Of a DNA stretch of 54,605 nt, positions 36,206 to 45,179 are shown piece by piece. A model generated the notes under the pieces. It was not told where the DNA came from, made no database searches, and saw only the letters and a list, made by a program, of their open reading frames with translations. Positions within the stretch are counted from its first letter, which is position 1; each line of letters begins with the position of its first letter. This DNA comes from DATMFV01 sp964651005 (GTDB taxonomy: Bacteria > Verrucomicrobiota > Verrucomicrobiia > Chthoniobacterales > Chthoniobacteraceae): assembly GCA_964651005.1 (NCBI GenBank), contig CAZYVL010000002.1, positions 1 through 54,605 of the forward strand, written 5' to 3'. Position numbers and translations under genes: made by a program.

Positions 36206-37243
36206 TCACACGGAGGCGGCCTCGGTCTGCTCCATCGTCCCCTTGAAACGGGAGGGCGGTTCCTCCACGCCGAAGTTCATCGCGCCGAGCGTGGCGATCC
36301 GCTCCCGCTCGTCGGCTTCCAGCGGCGGGCAGTCGGGCGCGGCGGCGAATTCCACGAGCTGTTTTTCGTCATAGATATTTGGCAGCGTGGAGGCGACACG
36401 CGAGTCCGCCAAGACCCACTGGAGCGCGGCCTGGCCTAGCGTCCGCCCGTCGCGTTCCAGAAAGCGGAGCGTCTCGACCTTCCGGCAGCCGTGGAGAAGC
36501 CAGCTCCGGGGGCGGTGGCGGCGGTGGTCGTTGGGCGGGAAAACGGTTTCCGGCGTGTAGTGCCCCTCCAGCAGCCCGCTGGAGTGCGGCACGCGGATCA
36601 GCCCCATCGTCCTCTTGCCCGCGTCGGCGGCGACTTGCTGGAGCGTGCGGCCGGGGTGCGGTTCCAGAATGTTGTAGATATGCTGGAGACTCGTGAACTC
36701 CCGCTCGCGCAAAGCGCGCACCCCTTCCCAAAGCCAGCCGATGGCCGGGCCGAGCGCCACCCCGGCGTACCGGATTTTTCCGGCCGCGCGGAGCGCATCG
36801 AGCGTCTCCCAGAGCGCGTCGTCCTCCACCTGTTCCATCCGGATGTTGTGGAGCTGCATCAGGTCCACGCGGTCGGTTTTCAGCCGCCGGAGCGCGGCAT
36901 CGGTCGCGCGGGTCAGCGCGGCGGGGGAAAAATCGTGTGGGATTTCGCTCTGGCCGCGCCGTCTGGATTCGCCGAAACGGACGAAATCGTAGCCGATCTT
37001 CGTGGCGATCACCACGTCGTCGCGGCGGTCGGGAAACGCCTTGGCCAGAAGTTCCTCGCTCCGCCCGTTGCCGTAGGTGTCGGCGGCGTCGAAGAGGGTG
37101 ATGCCGAGGTCGAACGCCTTGTGCAGAAGCGCGATCGCCTCGGCGTCCGTGTACGCGCCCCACCAGCCTGTCGCCACGGTCCAAAGGCCAAAGCCGACTT
37201 CGCTCACCGTGAGGTTTGTATTTAAATAAGTGCGATACTTCAT
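36206..37243 (-). CDS. Aldo/keto reductase
   Basis: An NADPH-dependent oxidoreductase of 345 residues with a TIM-barrel fold. The catalytic set is visible: Asp and Tyr in LFDAADTYGNGRSEELL near residue 50, Lys in VVIATKIGYD near residue 80, and His in LMQLHNIRMEQ. The C-terminal LGQAALQWVLADSRVASTLPNI is the cofactor-binding end. It starts at the ATG 37241-37243 without a clear SD. The substrate is unknown; it lies alone, divergent from the ribosomal superoperon. Confidence 0.92.
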   Translation of the reverse strand: MKYRTYLNTNLTVSEVGFGLWTVATGWWGAYTDAEAIALLHKAFDLGITLFDAADTYGNGRSEELLAKAFPDRRDDVVIATKIGYDFVRFGESRRRGQSEIPHDFSPAALTRATDAALRRLKTDRVDLMQLHNIRMEQVEDDALWETLDALRAAGKIRYAGVALGPAIGWLWEGVRALREREFTSLQHIYNILEPHPGRTLQQVAADAGKRTMGLIRVPHSSGLLEGHYTPETVFPPNDHRRHRPRSWLLHGCRKVETLRFLERDGRTLGQAALQWVLADSRVASTLPNIYDEKQLVEFAAAPDCPPLEADERERIATLGAMNFGVEEPPSRFKGTMEQTEAASV

Positions 37244-37615
37244 GAATACATCCAATAACGCCCAACCTGGCGGGCGGGGCAAGCCGTGAAGCGCCCGCCC
37301 GAGGGCGGGTCCGCGCGCGCCGCGCCGCCGCACCGTTGAATTTCTCAAAAGTTCCCTTGCGGGCGGGAGGCGGCTGGGGTAGACATCTCCTTCCCGAATT
37401 TGATTTGGGCTGCCCGGGTCTTCCGGGCGGCGAAGAGACTTCCCGCGCTGCCTCTGGCAGGCAAAGCCGCTTAAAGCGCGCAAAACGCGCAGAAATATCT
37501 TGCGCGTGGAGAGGATTCGTCTACAGTTCGCGCTCCCCGCAACCAGTGTGGACGTGGTAAGCCCACTGAGAGGCGGGTTTTTAGTCCCCGTAAACCAGGG
37601 AAATTTTTAATAGAA
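37244..37615. promoter_or_regulatory. Intergenic region and leader upstream of rpsL
   Basis: These 372 bases contain no supported gene. They hold a putative promoter (37357-37385), a five-pair hairpin at 37448-37460 (CTGCC TCT GGCAG), another at 37476-37490 (GCGCG loop CGCGC) and a further leader stem around 37545-37570 (CAGTG with CACTG). Such structures before rpsL may serve autogenous or growth-rate control, which is inference. Confidence 0.5.
37357..37385 (+). promoter_or_regulatory. Putative promoter of the str-S10-spc superoperon
   Basis: TTGCGG at 37357-37362 and TAGACA at 37380-37385, with 17 bases between. Each box matches only four to five of six consensus positions. The site lies about 230 bases before rpsL, leaving a long structured leader. 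Confidence 0.35.
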
Positions 37616-38035
37616 ATGCCAACGATCAACCAGCTTGTCCGGAAGGGACGCAAACAGGTGACGGTGAAATCCAAATCACCGGCTCTCGTGAATTGCCCGC
37701 AGCGCCGTGGTGTCTGCGTGCAGGTGATGACCCGCACGCCCAAGAAGCCGAACTCGGCCCTGCGCAAGGTAGCCAAGGTACGGTTGACGAACGGGCAGGA
37801 AGTCATCGCCTACATCCCCGGCGAGGGGCATAACCTCCAGGAGCACTCGATTGTCCTGGTTCGCGGTGGTCGTGTGAAAGATCTCCCCGGTGTCCGCTAC
37901 CATATCGTACGCGGCACGCTCGACGCGCTTGGGGTGGATGGCCGTCGCCGCTCCCGCTCCAAATACGGGGCCAAACGCCCGAAACCGGGCCAGGAAGCCG
38001 CCGCCGCGAAGGGTAAGGGCGGGAAGCGGAAATAA
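37616..38035 (+). CDS. rpsL: 30S ribosomal protein S12
   Basis: A decoding-centre protein of 139 residues. The start MPTINQLVRKGRKQVTVKSK is typical; SPQRRGVC is here CPQRRGVC and KKPNSALRKVAKVRL follows. The loop HNLQEHSIVLVRGGRVKDLPGVRYHIVRG is the region altered in streptomycin-resistant mutants. The C-terminal tail (GQEAAAAKGKGGKRK) is longer than in Escherichia coli. No SD is seen; the AT-rich TTTTTAATAGAA precedes the ATG. Confidence 0.98.
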   Translation: MPTINQLVRKGRKQVTVKSKSPALVNCPQRRGVCVQVMTRTPKKPNSALRKVAKVRLTNGQEVIAYIPGEGHNLQEHSIVLVRGGRVKDLPGVRYHIVRGTLDALGVDGRRRSRSKYGAKRPKPGQEAAAAKGKGGKRK

Positions 38036-38086
38036 AGGAAACCACGCCAGGGCGTAGCAACATCCAATTTTCAGAAAGCGATCACC

Positions 38087-38560
38087 ATGTCTCGTAGACG
38101 CAGAGTCATCAAAAAGGTTGAGAAGTTCGACAGCCGCTACGGCAGCCCCGTTGTGGCCCGGCTCATCAGCACCATCATGCAGAGCGGCAAGAAGTCGATC
38201 GCCGAACGGATCGTCTACACCGCCATCGAAAAGACCCGCGAAGGGTCGGATGCGGTCGATCCGCTCGAAACGCTCAACAAGGCAATCGACAACGTGAAGC
38301 CGCGTCTTGAGGTCAAGTCCCGCCGCGTCGGTGGCGCGACCTATCAGGTGCCGATGGAGGTGCCCCCGGCCCGCCAGCTCGCTCTGGCGATGCGCTGGAT
38401 CGTCGGTTTCGCAGGCAAGCGCAAGAGCATCTCCATGGTGGACGCCCTCGCTGGTGAACTCAAGGAAGCCGCCGCCGGGCAGGGGAACGCGATCAAAAAG
38501 CGCGACGACACCCACAAGATGGCCCAGGCCAACCGCGCGTTTGCCCATTTCCGCTTCTAA
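38087..38560 (+). CDS. rpsG: 30S ribosomal protein S7
   Basis: Primary 16S-rRNA binder that nucleates the 30S head, 157 residues. The N-terminal SRRRRVIKKVEKFDSRYGSP, central VKPRLEVKSRRVGGATYQVP and final AFAHFRF are all typical. It lies 51 bases after rpsL and 17 before fusA, so it belongs to the str operon. No SD precedes the ATG. Confidence 0.98.
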   Translation: MSRRRRVIKKVEKFDSRYGSPVVARLISTIMQSGKKSIAERIVYTAIEKTREGSDAVDPLETLNKAIDNVKPRLEVKSRRVGGATYQVPMEVPPARQLALAMRWIVGFAGKRKSISMVDALAGELKEAAAGQGNAIKKRDDTHKMAQANRAFAHFRF

Positions 38561-38577
38561 CCTGCTTTTTTCTTACC

Positions 38578-40728
38578 GTGGCTGATTCCGTTTCCAATCC
38601 GAACTCTCCGAACCGCGCCTATCCGCTGGAGCGCACCCGTAACATCGGGATTGCCGCGCACATCGACGCCGGTAAGACGACCACCACCGAGCGCATTCTC
38701 TTCTACACCGGCATGATCCACAAGATCGGCGAGGTGCACGAAGGGACTGCCACGACGGACTGGATGGAGCAGGAGCGCGAGCGCGGGATCACGATTACTT
38801 CCGCCGCCACGACCTGTTTCTGGAGCCAGCGCAAGGAAGAGGGCGTTTTCAAGCTTTACGAGGGGGTCAAGCAGCGCGTCAACATCATCGACACCCCGGG
38901 TCACGTCGATTTTACCGCCGAGGTGGAGCGTTCGCTCCGCGTGCTCGACGGCGCGGTTGCCGTGTTCTGTGGCGTCGCGGGCGTGCAGCCGCAGTCGGAG
39001 ACGGTCTGGCGACAGGCGACCAAGTACAACGTACCGCGCATCGCGTTCGTCAACAAGATGGACCGCACCGGCGCGAACTTCGAGAACGCCGTCAACGACA
39101 TGCGGACGAAGCTCGGTGCGAATGCCTGGCCGGTTCTGATGCCGCTTGGCCGGGAGGACCATCTTCACGGGCAGATCGACATCATCAACAAGAAGGCGTT
39201 CGTCTACACCGACAGCGACGTTCTTGGCTCCACCTACACGATCGAGGAGATTCCTGCCGAGCTCAAAGAAAGCGTGGACGAGGCGTATGAAGGTCTTGTG
39301 AGCGCCGTGGCGGATCTCGACGATGAACTCGGGATGCTCTTCCTGGAAGAGAAGCCGATCACCGTTTCCGACCTCAAGGCGGCGATCCGCCGCCAGACCA
39401 TCGCGAACCGCTTTGTGCCGGTCGTCGGGGGTTCCGCTTTCAAAAACAAAGGCGTTCAGGCGCTCGTGGACGCGGTGGTGGATTACCTCCCGAGCCCGCT
39501 CGATATTCCGCCCGCCCGTGGCCAGAACCCGGACGACGGCGAGCCGATGGACGCGCCCTCCGATGACAACGGGAACTTCTGCTCGCTTGCCTTCAAGCTC
39601 TGGAGCGATCCGTTCGTTGGAAAACTCGTTTTCTTCCGCGTTTACTCCGGCAAGCTCGCCAAGGGCGACACGGTTTACAACCCGCGCACCAACAAGCGCG
39701 AGCGCATCAGTCGCCTCATCCAGATTCAGGCCGACAAGCGCGAGGATATTGACGTCTGCTACTCCGGCGACATCGCCGCCATCGTCGGCATCAAGAACAT
39801 CACCACCGGCGACACGCTTTGCGACGAGGATCACCCGATCCTTCTCGAACCGCCTTCGTTCCCTGATCCGGTCATTTCGATGGCCATTGAGCCGAAGACC
39901 AAGGTTGACCAGGAGAAGATGGGCAACGCGCTCCAGCGCCTGGCCGAAGAAGACCCGACTTTCCGCGTCACCTCCAACGAGGAAACTGGCCAGACATTGA
40001 TTGCGGGGATGGGCGAGTTGCACCTCGAGATCATCCGCGACCGACTCCTGCGCGAGTTCAAGGTCGATGCCAATTCCGGCAAACCGCAGATCGCCTACCG
40101 CGAAACGATCACCGCCACCGCCACCGGCGAGGGCAAGCTCGTCAAGCAGTCGGGCGGGCGCGGCCAGTACGGGCACGTCATCGTCAATGTCGCCCCGAAC
40201 GAGCGCGGCAAGGGGATCACCATCGAGAACAAGACGGTCGGTGGGTCGATTCCGAAAGACTTCATCCCTGCCGTCAAGAAGGGTCTTGAGGAAGCGGTTC
40301 TCAACGGCGTTGTCGGCGGCTATCCGGTCATCGACGTGAACATCGACATTGTGGACGGTTCGTTCCACGAGGTCGATTCGAACGAAATGGCATTCAAAAT
40401 GGCGGCGATCTTCGCGGCCAAGGACGGCTTCAAGAAAGCGAAGTCGATTCTGCTGGAGCCGATCATGAAGGTGGAGAACGTCACCCCGGAAGAGTACCAG
40501 GGCGATATTCTCGGCGATCTCAACCGCCGTCGCGGGCGCATCCAGAGCATGGAATCGAAGGGAAACCTCTCCGCCGTCCACGCCGAAGTGCCGCTGGCCG
40601 AGATGTTCGGCTACTCGACCGCTATTCGCTCTCTCTCCAAGGGGCGTTCCTCGTACTCCATGGAGCCTTCCCACTTCGAACAGGTGCCCGCCAGCGTGCT
40701 GGCAGCGGTACTCGACCAAAAGGGTTGA
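38578..40728 (+). CDS. fusA: Elongation factor G
   Basis: The translocation GTPase, 716 residues. G-domain motifs are AAHIDAGKTTTTERIL (P-loop), DTPGHVDFTAEVERS and NKMDRTGANF. Domain IV contains GRGQYGHV, and domain V ends the protein. The start is the GTG at 38578, close to the end of rpsG, with no SD. No tuf gene follows, unlike the usual str operon; the next gene is rpsJ. Confidence 0.98.
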   Translation: MADSVSNPNSPNRAYPLERTRNIGIAAHIDAGKTTTTERILFYTGMIHKIGEVHEGTATTDWMEQERERGITITSAATTCFWSQRKEEGVFKLYEGVKQRVNIIDTPGHVDFTAEVERSLRVLDGAVAVFCGVAGVQPQSETVWRQATKYNVPRIAFVNKMDRTGANFENAVNDMRTKLGANAWPVLMPLGREDHLHGQIDIINKKAFVYTDSDVLGSTYTIEEIPAELKESVDEAYEGLVSAVADLDDELGMLFLEEKPITVSDLKAAIRRQTIANRFVPVVGGSAFKNKGVQALVDAVVDYLPSPLDIPPARGQNPDDGEPMDAPSDDNGNFCSLAFKLWSDPFVGKLVFFRVYSGKLAKGDTVYNPRTNKRERISRLIQIQADKREDIDVCYSGDIAAIVGIKNITTGDTLCDEDHPILLEPPSFPDPVISMAIEPKTKVDQEKMGNALQRLAEEDPTFRVTSNEETGQTLIAGMGELHLEIIRDRLLREFKVDANSGKPQIAYRETITATATGEGKLVKQSGGRGQYGHVIVNVAPNERGKGITIENKTVGGSIPKDFIPAVKKGLEEAVLNGVVGGYPVIDVNIDIVDGSFHEVDSNEMAFKMAAIFAAKDGFKKAKSILLEPIMKVENVTPEEYQGDILGDLNRRRGRIQSMESKGNLSAVHAEVPLAEMFGYSTAIRSLSKGRSSYSMEPSHFEQVPASVLAAVLDQKG

Positions 40729-40774
40729 TGACAAGACCCGGTAATTCGACCCAAGCATCCAGAAGCCCATTTTT

Positions 40775-41086
40775 ATGACCAACGGCCAACGCATTCGCAT
40801 CCGGCTCAAAGCCTTCGACTACCGGACGCTCGACCAGTCCTCGCTGGACATCGTGGAGACCGCCAAGCGCACCGGCGCCAAGGTGGCAGGGCCGATCCCG
40901 CTCCCGACCCGAATCGAGAAATTTACGGTAAACCGCTCTCCGCACGTCGATAAAAAGTCGATGGACCAGTTCGAAATCCGCACGCACAAACGCCTGCTGG
41001 ACATCATCGAACCGACCGCGAAGACGGTGGACGAACTCAAGAAGCTGAACCTCCCGGCTGGTGTGGATATCACCATCAAGATCTGA
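40775..41086 (+). CDS. rpsJ: 30S ribosomal protein S10
   Basis: A 103-residue protein, also known elsewhere as antitermination factor NusE. MTNGQRIRIRLKAFDYRTLD, GPIPLPTRIEKFTVNRSPHV and KKSMDQFEIRTHKRLLDI are typical. First gene of the S10 cluster, 46 bases after fusA; no SD precedes its ATG. Confidence 0.98.
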   Translation: MTNGQRIRIRLKAFDYRTLDQSSLDIVETAKRTGAKVAGPIPLPTRIEKFTVNRSPHVDKKSMDQFEIRTHKRLLDIIEPTAKTVDELKKLNLPAGVDITIKI

Positions 41087-41112
41087 CCGGTGTTCACGAC
41101 CCAACTGACGCA

Positions 41113-41763
41113 ATGAGATACGGACTTTTAGGAAAAAAAATCGGGATGACCCGGATTTACGACGAGAAGGGGCGCTCAACCCCCGTCACCGTCGTCGCCG
41201 TGGGGGGCAACACGCTTCTCCAGGTCAAGACGCTTGAAAAGGATGGCTACTCCGCCATTCAAGTCGGCTTCGACACCCAGAAAGAATCCCGCGTGACCAA
41301 GCCGGAACTGGGCCACTTCAAGAAGGCCAACTCCGAGACCAAGAAGCGTGTGGGCGAGTTTCGCCTCGCGGATGGCGACAAGGTGGAGGGCGAACTGAAC
41401 CTCACCGCGTCTCACTTTCAGGTCGGCCAGATCGTTGACGTCATTGGGCGTTCCAAAGGGCGCGGTTTCCAGGGCATCGTTCGCAAGCACGGTGCCGCCG
41501 GGCAGCCTGCCTCGCACGGGTCGATGATGCATCGCCGTCCGGGCGCCATCGGCAACCGTTCCACACCGGGCCGGATCTGGAAAAACCAGTCGATGCCCGG
41601 TCACATGGGCGACGACCGGATTACCGTCCAGAATCTTTCCATCGTTCAGGTTCGCGAGGCCGAGCAGCTCCTGCTCATCAAGGGCGCGATCCCCGGGGCA
41701 AACGGCGGCTACGTCGTCGTCCGCCCCGCCAAAAAGAAGCCCCTTCCCGTGGAGGCCAAGTAA
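41113..41763 (+). CDS. rplC: 50S ribosomal protein L3
   Basis: A 216-residue early 50S assembly protein. The N-terminus RYGLLGKKIGMTRIYDEKG and the central HGSMMHRRPGAIGNRSTPGRIW, which reaches toward the peptidyl-transferase centre, are characteristic. VIGRSKGRGFQGIVRKH precedes it. Immediate neighbours are rpsJ and rplD. Confidence 0.98.
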   Translation: MRYGLLGKKIGMTRIYDEKGRSTPVTVVAVGGNTLLQVKTLEKDGYSAIQVGFDTQKESRVTKPELGHFKKANSETKKRVGEFRLADGDKVEGELNLTASHFQVGQIVDVIGRSKGRGFQGIVRKHGAAGQPASHGSMMHRRPGAIGNRSTPGRIWKNQSMPGHMGDDRITVQNLSIVQVREAEQLLLIKGAIPGANGGYVVVRPAKKKPLPVEAK

Positions 41764-41775
41764 AAGGTTCCAGAC

Positions 41776-42384
41776 ATGAGTGCTACCGTTCTTACCATTG
41801 ATGCGGCCAAGCAGGCGAATCTCGCCTTGATTGAAAACGGCCGTGGCACGCAGGCAGTCCACGACGTGGTTGTCGCTTTGCGCGCCAACCGCCGTAGCGG
41901 CACCGCCAACACCAAAACAAAGGCCGAGGTCAATCTCTCTGGTGCCAAGCCGTGGCGCCAGAAGGGGACGGGCCGCGCCCGCGCGGGCTACAAAAGCTCT
42001 CCGGTTTGGGTGGGGGGCGGCGTGGTCTTCGGGCCGAAGCCGCGCGACTACTCCAAGAAAGTAACCAAGTCGGTTCGCCGCCTCGCGTTGCGCAAAGCGT
42101 TGAGCGCTCGCATCCTCGCGGGAGACGTGCTGACGGTCGAGAATTTTGCGATCGCCACGCCGAAGACGAAGGAATTTGTCGCTTGGGTAAAGGAGAATAT
42201 CGGCGTGGAAAAGGCGCTCATCGTCGCCACCGCGTTTGACGAAAACACCTTCCGGGCCGCCCGCAACGTCCAGCCGACGCGTCTCATCTCGGCCTCCGAG
42301 GTGAACACCGAGCATCTCCTCGCCTTCAAGAAGATCGTCATCACCCGGGACGCCCTGGCGAAGTTGGCAGAAAGGATCCAGTAA
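41776..42384 (+). CDS. rplD: 50S ribosomal protein L4
   Basis: A 202-residue protein that lines the nascent-peptide tunnel. The extended loop is seen in LSGAKPWRQKGTGRARAGYK and VWVGGGVVFGPKPRDYSKKV. An AAAGG eight to nine bases before the ATG can serve as SD. The stop TAA overlaps the rplW ATG (TAATG at 42382-42386), so the two are translationally coupled. In Escherichia coli L4 represses its own operon; no such leader site was identified here. Confidence 0.98.
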   Translation: MSATVLTIDAAKQANLALIENGRGTQAVHDVVVALRANRRSGTANTKTKAEVNLSGAKPWRQKGTGRARAGYKSSPVWVGGGVVFGPKPRDYSKKVTKSVRRLALRKALSARILAGDVLTVENFAIATPKTKEFVAWVKENIGVEKALIVATAFDENTFRAARNVQPTRLISASEVNTEHLLAFKKIVITRDALAKLAERIQ

Positions 42385-42668
42385 TGAACGAGCCGTACGA
42401 ATTGATTCAAACGCCTGTCCTGACGGAAAAGGCCACTCTGCTGAGCGAAAAACAAGGGAAATACGTCTTCCGCGTCTCCCCGCGCGCGAACAAGCTGGAG
42501 ATCAAGCAGGCGATCGAGAGACTTTTCGGCAAGAAGGTGGCGGCTGTGAATACCGCCAATTTCGCCGGAAAAAAACGCCGCCAGCGCCGCCCCGACGCCG
42601 GGCGCACCGCGCATTGGAAGAAGGCGATTGTCACCCTCAAGGCCGGGGAGAAGATTGATCTGGCCTAG
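42384..42668 (+). CDS. rplW: 50S ribosomal protein L23
   Basis: A 94-residue protein at the tunnel exit where chaperones and SRP dock. YELIQTPVLTEKATLLSEKQ at the start, VSPRANKLEIKQAIERLFGKKV in the middle and GKKRRQRRPDAGRTAHWKKA are typical. An AAAGGATC lies about seven bases before the ATG, and the ATG overlaps the rplD stop by one base. Confidence 0.98.
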   Translation: MNEPYELIQTPVLTEKATLLSEKQGKYVFRVSPRANKLEIKQAIERLFGKKVAAVNTANFAGKKRRQRRPDAGRTAHWKKAIVTLKAGEKIDLA

Positions 42669-42716
42669 GCCAATAATTCAAGAGGCCACTGACGCCACCA
42701 ACAGCATTTCACGAAC

Positions 42717-43559
42717 ATGGCACTGAAAACTTTCCGTCCTCTGACCCCGACGCAGCGCTTCAAGGCGCTCCCGGCGTTCGACGAGATTACGAAAAAGAAG
42801 CCCGAGAAAAGCCTTCTCGCACCGAAGCGCAGGACCGGCGGCCGCAACAACCGGGGCCGGTTGACCTCGCGCCACATCGGCGGCGGGCACAAGCAGAAGT
42901 ACCGGCTGATCGACTTTAAACGCCGCAAGCACGGAGTCGTCGCGGAAGTGGTCGGGATCGAGTACGATCCGAACCGTTCTGCACGCATCGCGCTGCTCCG
43001 CTACGCGGACGGCGAGAAGAGCTACATTCTCGCGCCGGTGGGTCTCACCGTGGGCCGGAAGGTTTCTTCCGGCGAAGAGGCTGCTCCGGAAGTCGGCAAC
43101 GCGCTCCCGCTCAAAAACATCCCGCTCGGCTCTTCGATTCACAACATCGAGTTGATCCCGGGGCGTGGCGGCCAGATCGCACGCAGCGCCGGGCAACAGG
43201 CGGTCCTGAGCAACCGTGAGGGTGGCTATGCCCTTGTCAAGATGCCTTCGGGCGAGATTCGCAAGATTCACGAGTCGGCCTATGCGACGCTCGGCCAGGT
43301 GGGCAACGTCGATCACATGAACGTCTCTTCCGGCAAAGCGGGCCGTTCCCGCTGGTTGGGCCGTCGGCCCCATGTCCGTGGCATGGTGATGAACCCGGTC
43401 GATCACCCGATGGGTGGCGGCCAGGGTAAATCGAAGGGCGGCGGCGGACGCCACCACCCGATGAGCCCGTGGGGCCAGTTGGCCAAGGGCTTTAAGACCC
43501 GCCGCAAGCACAAGGAGAGCAACAACTTCATCGTGCAGCGCCGCAACGCCAAGAAGTAG
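42717..43559 (+). CDS. rplB: 50S ribosomal protein L2
   Basis: A 280-residue protein essential for subunit joining and peptidyl transfer. GRLTSRHIGGGHKQKYRLID, VGLTVGRKVSSG and, near the C-terminus, RGMVMNPVDHPMGGGQGKSK with its conserved His are typical. A duplicated 'AAGAAGTAGAG' at the stop gives a second in-frame-looking end just after the true TAG, probably a small local duplication. No SD precedes the ATG. Confidence 0.98.
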   Translation: MALKTFRPLTPTQRFKALPAFDEITKKKPEKSLLAPKRRTGGRNNRGRLTSRHIGGGHKQKYRLIDFKRRKHGVVAEVVGIEYDPNRSARIALLRYADGEKSYILAPVGLTVGRKVSSGEEAAPEVGNALPLKNIPLGSSIHNIELIPGRGGQIARSAGQQAVLSNREGGYALVKMPSGEIRKIHESAYATLGQVGNVDHMNVSSGKAGRSRWLGRRPHVRGMVMNPVDHPMGGGQGKSKGGGGRHHPMSPWGQLAKGFKTRRKHKESNNFIVQRRNAKK

Positions 43560-43601
43560 AGCCAAGAAGTAGAGAAGCAACGCCTGACTGACTGACAGAT
43601 T

Positions 43602-43880
43602 ATGGGAAGATCACTGAAAAAAGGGCCTTTCGTCGCGCTCCATCTGCTCGAAAAAATCGACAAGATGAACGAGGGCGGGGTGAAAAAGCCGATCAAGACC
43701 TGGTCGCGCCGGTCGATGATTACGCCGGACTTTGTCGGGCATACGTTCCTGGTGCACAACGGCAAGATTTTCAACTCGGTATTCGTGACCGAAAATATGG
43801 TCGGTCACAAACTTGGGGAGTTTTCCCCGACGCGTGTGTTCAAGAAGCACGGAGCACACACGGCCAAGGTGACGAAGTAG
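43602..43880 (+). CDS. rpsS: 30S ribosomal protein S19
   Basis: A 92-residue 30S-head protein. MGRSLKKGPFVALHLLEKID, RRSMITPDFVGHTFLVHNGK and MVGHKLGEFSPTRVFKKHGA are typical. It should be followed by rplV; instead two bases after its stop an unrelated exported protein begins. Confidence 0.98.
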   Translation: MGRSLKKGPFVALHLLEKIDKMNEGGVKKPIKTWSRRSMITPDFVGHTFLVHNGKIFNSVFVTENMVGHKLGEFSPTRVFKKHGAHTAKVTK

Positions 43881-43882
43881 CG

Positions 43883-44734
43883 ATGTGGCGTCCTGCTTTA
43901 CGGGCAGGAGCGGCGAAAGCCGTACACGCGACGCCCGCCTGCGGGGTGTTGCGAGCGTTCACGGCGCTGCTGGTGCTTCTGGCGCCGACAAGTGGGTCGG
44001 CGGCCAGTGGGGGGAGTTCTTTCTCAGATCTAGACATCGAATTTACGGAGGCGAAATTGACGCTTCAGACAGTGACTGCCGAGAACCAGCTTCTCCGGCA
44101 GCAACTCGATGAAGCGCGGAGCGCCGTGAAATCACTGACCGAAAGCCTCGCCGTTGCCAACGGGGAAGCCGAGGTCTTCCGGAAGGAGGCGGCGGAGCAG
44201 AAGCTGCGGATGGAGGCGCTTGGAGTCGATGGACTCAGCGGCGACAGAAGCAAGCTCGAGCAACGTCTCCTGAAAGGAGTGCGCGATCTTCAACTGCTGC
44301 AAAGCGAGAAGGATCAGCTCGCAGACGAGCTGCTTCAGCTTAGCGAAGCGGTGTTGCGGTTCGCCAAGGGGGCAACCACCGACGATGCCGAAGCGCGTCT
44401 TGCCTTGGAGGCGAGGTTGCGCAGCGCGGCTGGTGCGCTGGGGGTCCCCGGGAGTGAAACCGCTGGAGAGAAGGAAAACCAGCCCGGCGCGGATTTGACG
44501 CGGGGGATGGTCATCAGCATCAAGGAGGAGTGGTCGCTGGTGGTGGGTAACCTCGGGAGCCAACAAGGCGTCCGGGTGGGGATGCCCTTCCGGGTAATCC
44601 GGGACGGAAACGAGATCGGAGTGATCCGGGCCGTGGACGTGCGGGAAAAAATTTTCGGCGGAGTGATACAAAGTCTGGACTCTGGGAAGAACAAAATTAA
44701 AGTCGGCGACCGCCTTAAGGTGGACACCAGGTAA
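43883..44734 (+). CDS. Exported coiled-coil protein inserted between rpsS and rplV
   Basis: A 283-residue protein not belonging to the ribosome. Residues 1-41 look like a signal peptide (basic start, hydrophobic AFTALLVLLAP, cleavage near SGSAA). Residues about 50-165 have the heptad pattern of a long coiled coil (TLQTVTAENQLLRQQLDEAR and so on). The C-terminal 75 residues form a beta-rich domain (MVISIKEEWSLVVGNLGSQQ, then GVRVGMPFRVIRDGNEIGVI and KIKVGDRLKVDTR), reminiscent of the beta-barrel end of MreC. It begins two bases after the S19 stop and ends 12 bases before L22, so it must be co-transcribed. An envelope role tied to growth rate is inference; the family is not recognised. Confidence 0.85.
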   Translation: MWRPALRAGAAKAVHATPACGVLRAFTALLVLLAPTSGSAASGGSSFSDLDIEFTEAKLTLQTVTAENQLLRQQLDEARSAVKSLTESLAVANGEAEVFRKEAAEQKLRMEALGVDGLSGDRSKLEQRLLKGVRDLQLLQSEKDQLADELLQLSEAVLRFAKGATTDDAEARLALEARLRSAAGALGVPGSETAGEKENQPGADLTRGMVISIKEEWSLVVGNLGSQQGVRVGMPFRVIRDGNEIGVIRAVDVREKIFGGVIQSLDSGKNKIKVGDRLKVDTR

Positions 44735-44746
44735 TTTTTAACCAAC

Positions 44747-45175
44747 ATGCAGATTCATTCGACATACAAGTATGCGCGCATTTCGGCCTTCAAGGCCCGG
44801 GAGGTGACGCGCGAAATTCAGGGCCTGCCGGTCGCGGCGGCGCTGGACATCGTTGCGTTCAGCCCGAAGAGGGCTGCCGTGCTCGTGGCCAAGACGCTTA
44901 AGAGCGCGGTCGCCAACGCCGAAAACAACGCCAATCTGCGCGTGGATACACTGGTTGTCCAGGAAGCCACCGTCGGCGAAGGCCCGACCCTGAAGCGGTC
45001 GCAGCCGAAAGCGCGGGGGAGCGCCGGCCCCATTCTCAAGCGGTCCTCGCATATTCGGATCATCCTTTCCGACGAGATCGCCATCAAACCCCCCAAAGCG
45101 AAAGCGAAACCCCGCAACCGGACGACCGGGAAGGCCCGGAGCCGAAAGAGCGCACCAAGTCAGGAGAGCAAGTAA
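44747..45175 (+). CDS. rplV: 50S ribosomal protein L22
   Basis: A 142-residue tunnel protein. Typical parts are KYARISAFKAREVTREIQGL and VLVAKTLKSAVANAENNAN, with the hairpin RSQPKARGSAGPILKRSSHI reaching into the exit tunnel. The last 30 residues are a Lys/Arg/Ser-rich tail not present in Escherichia coli L22. No SD precedes the ATG. Confidence 0.97.
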   Translation: MQIHSTYKYARISAFKAREVTREIQGLPVAAALDIVAFSPKRAAVLVAKTLKSAVANAENNANLRVDTLVVQEATVGEGPTLKRSQPKARGSAGPILKRSSHIRIILSDEIAIKPPKAKAKPRNRTTGKARSRKSAPSQESK

Positions 45176-45179
45176 TTTT

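Noticed and set aside
38557..40809. A 750-codon minus-strand open frame
   Set aside because: Antisense to fusA, with no family resemblance.
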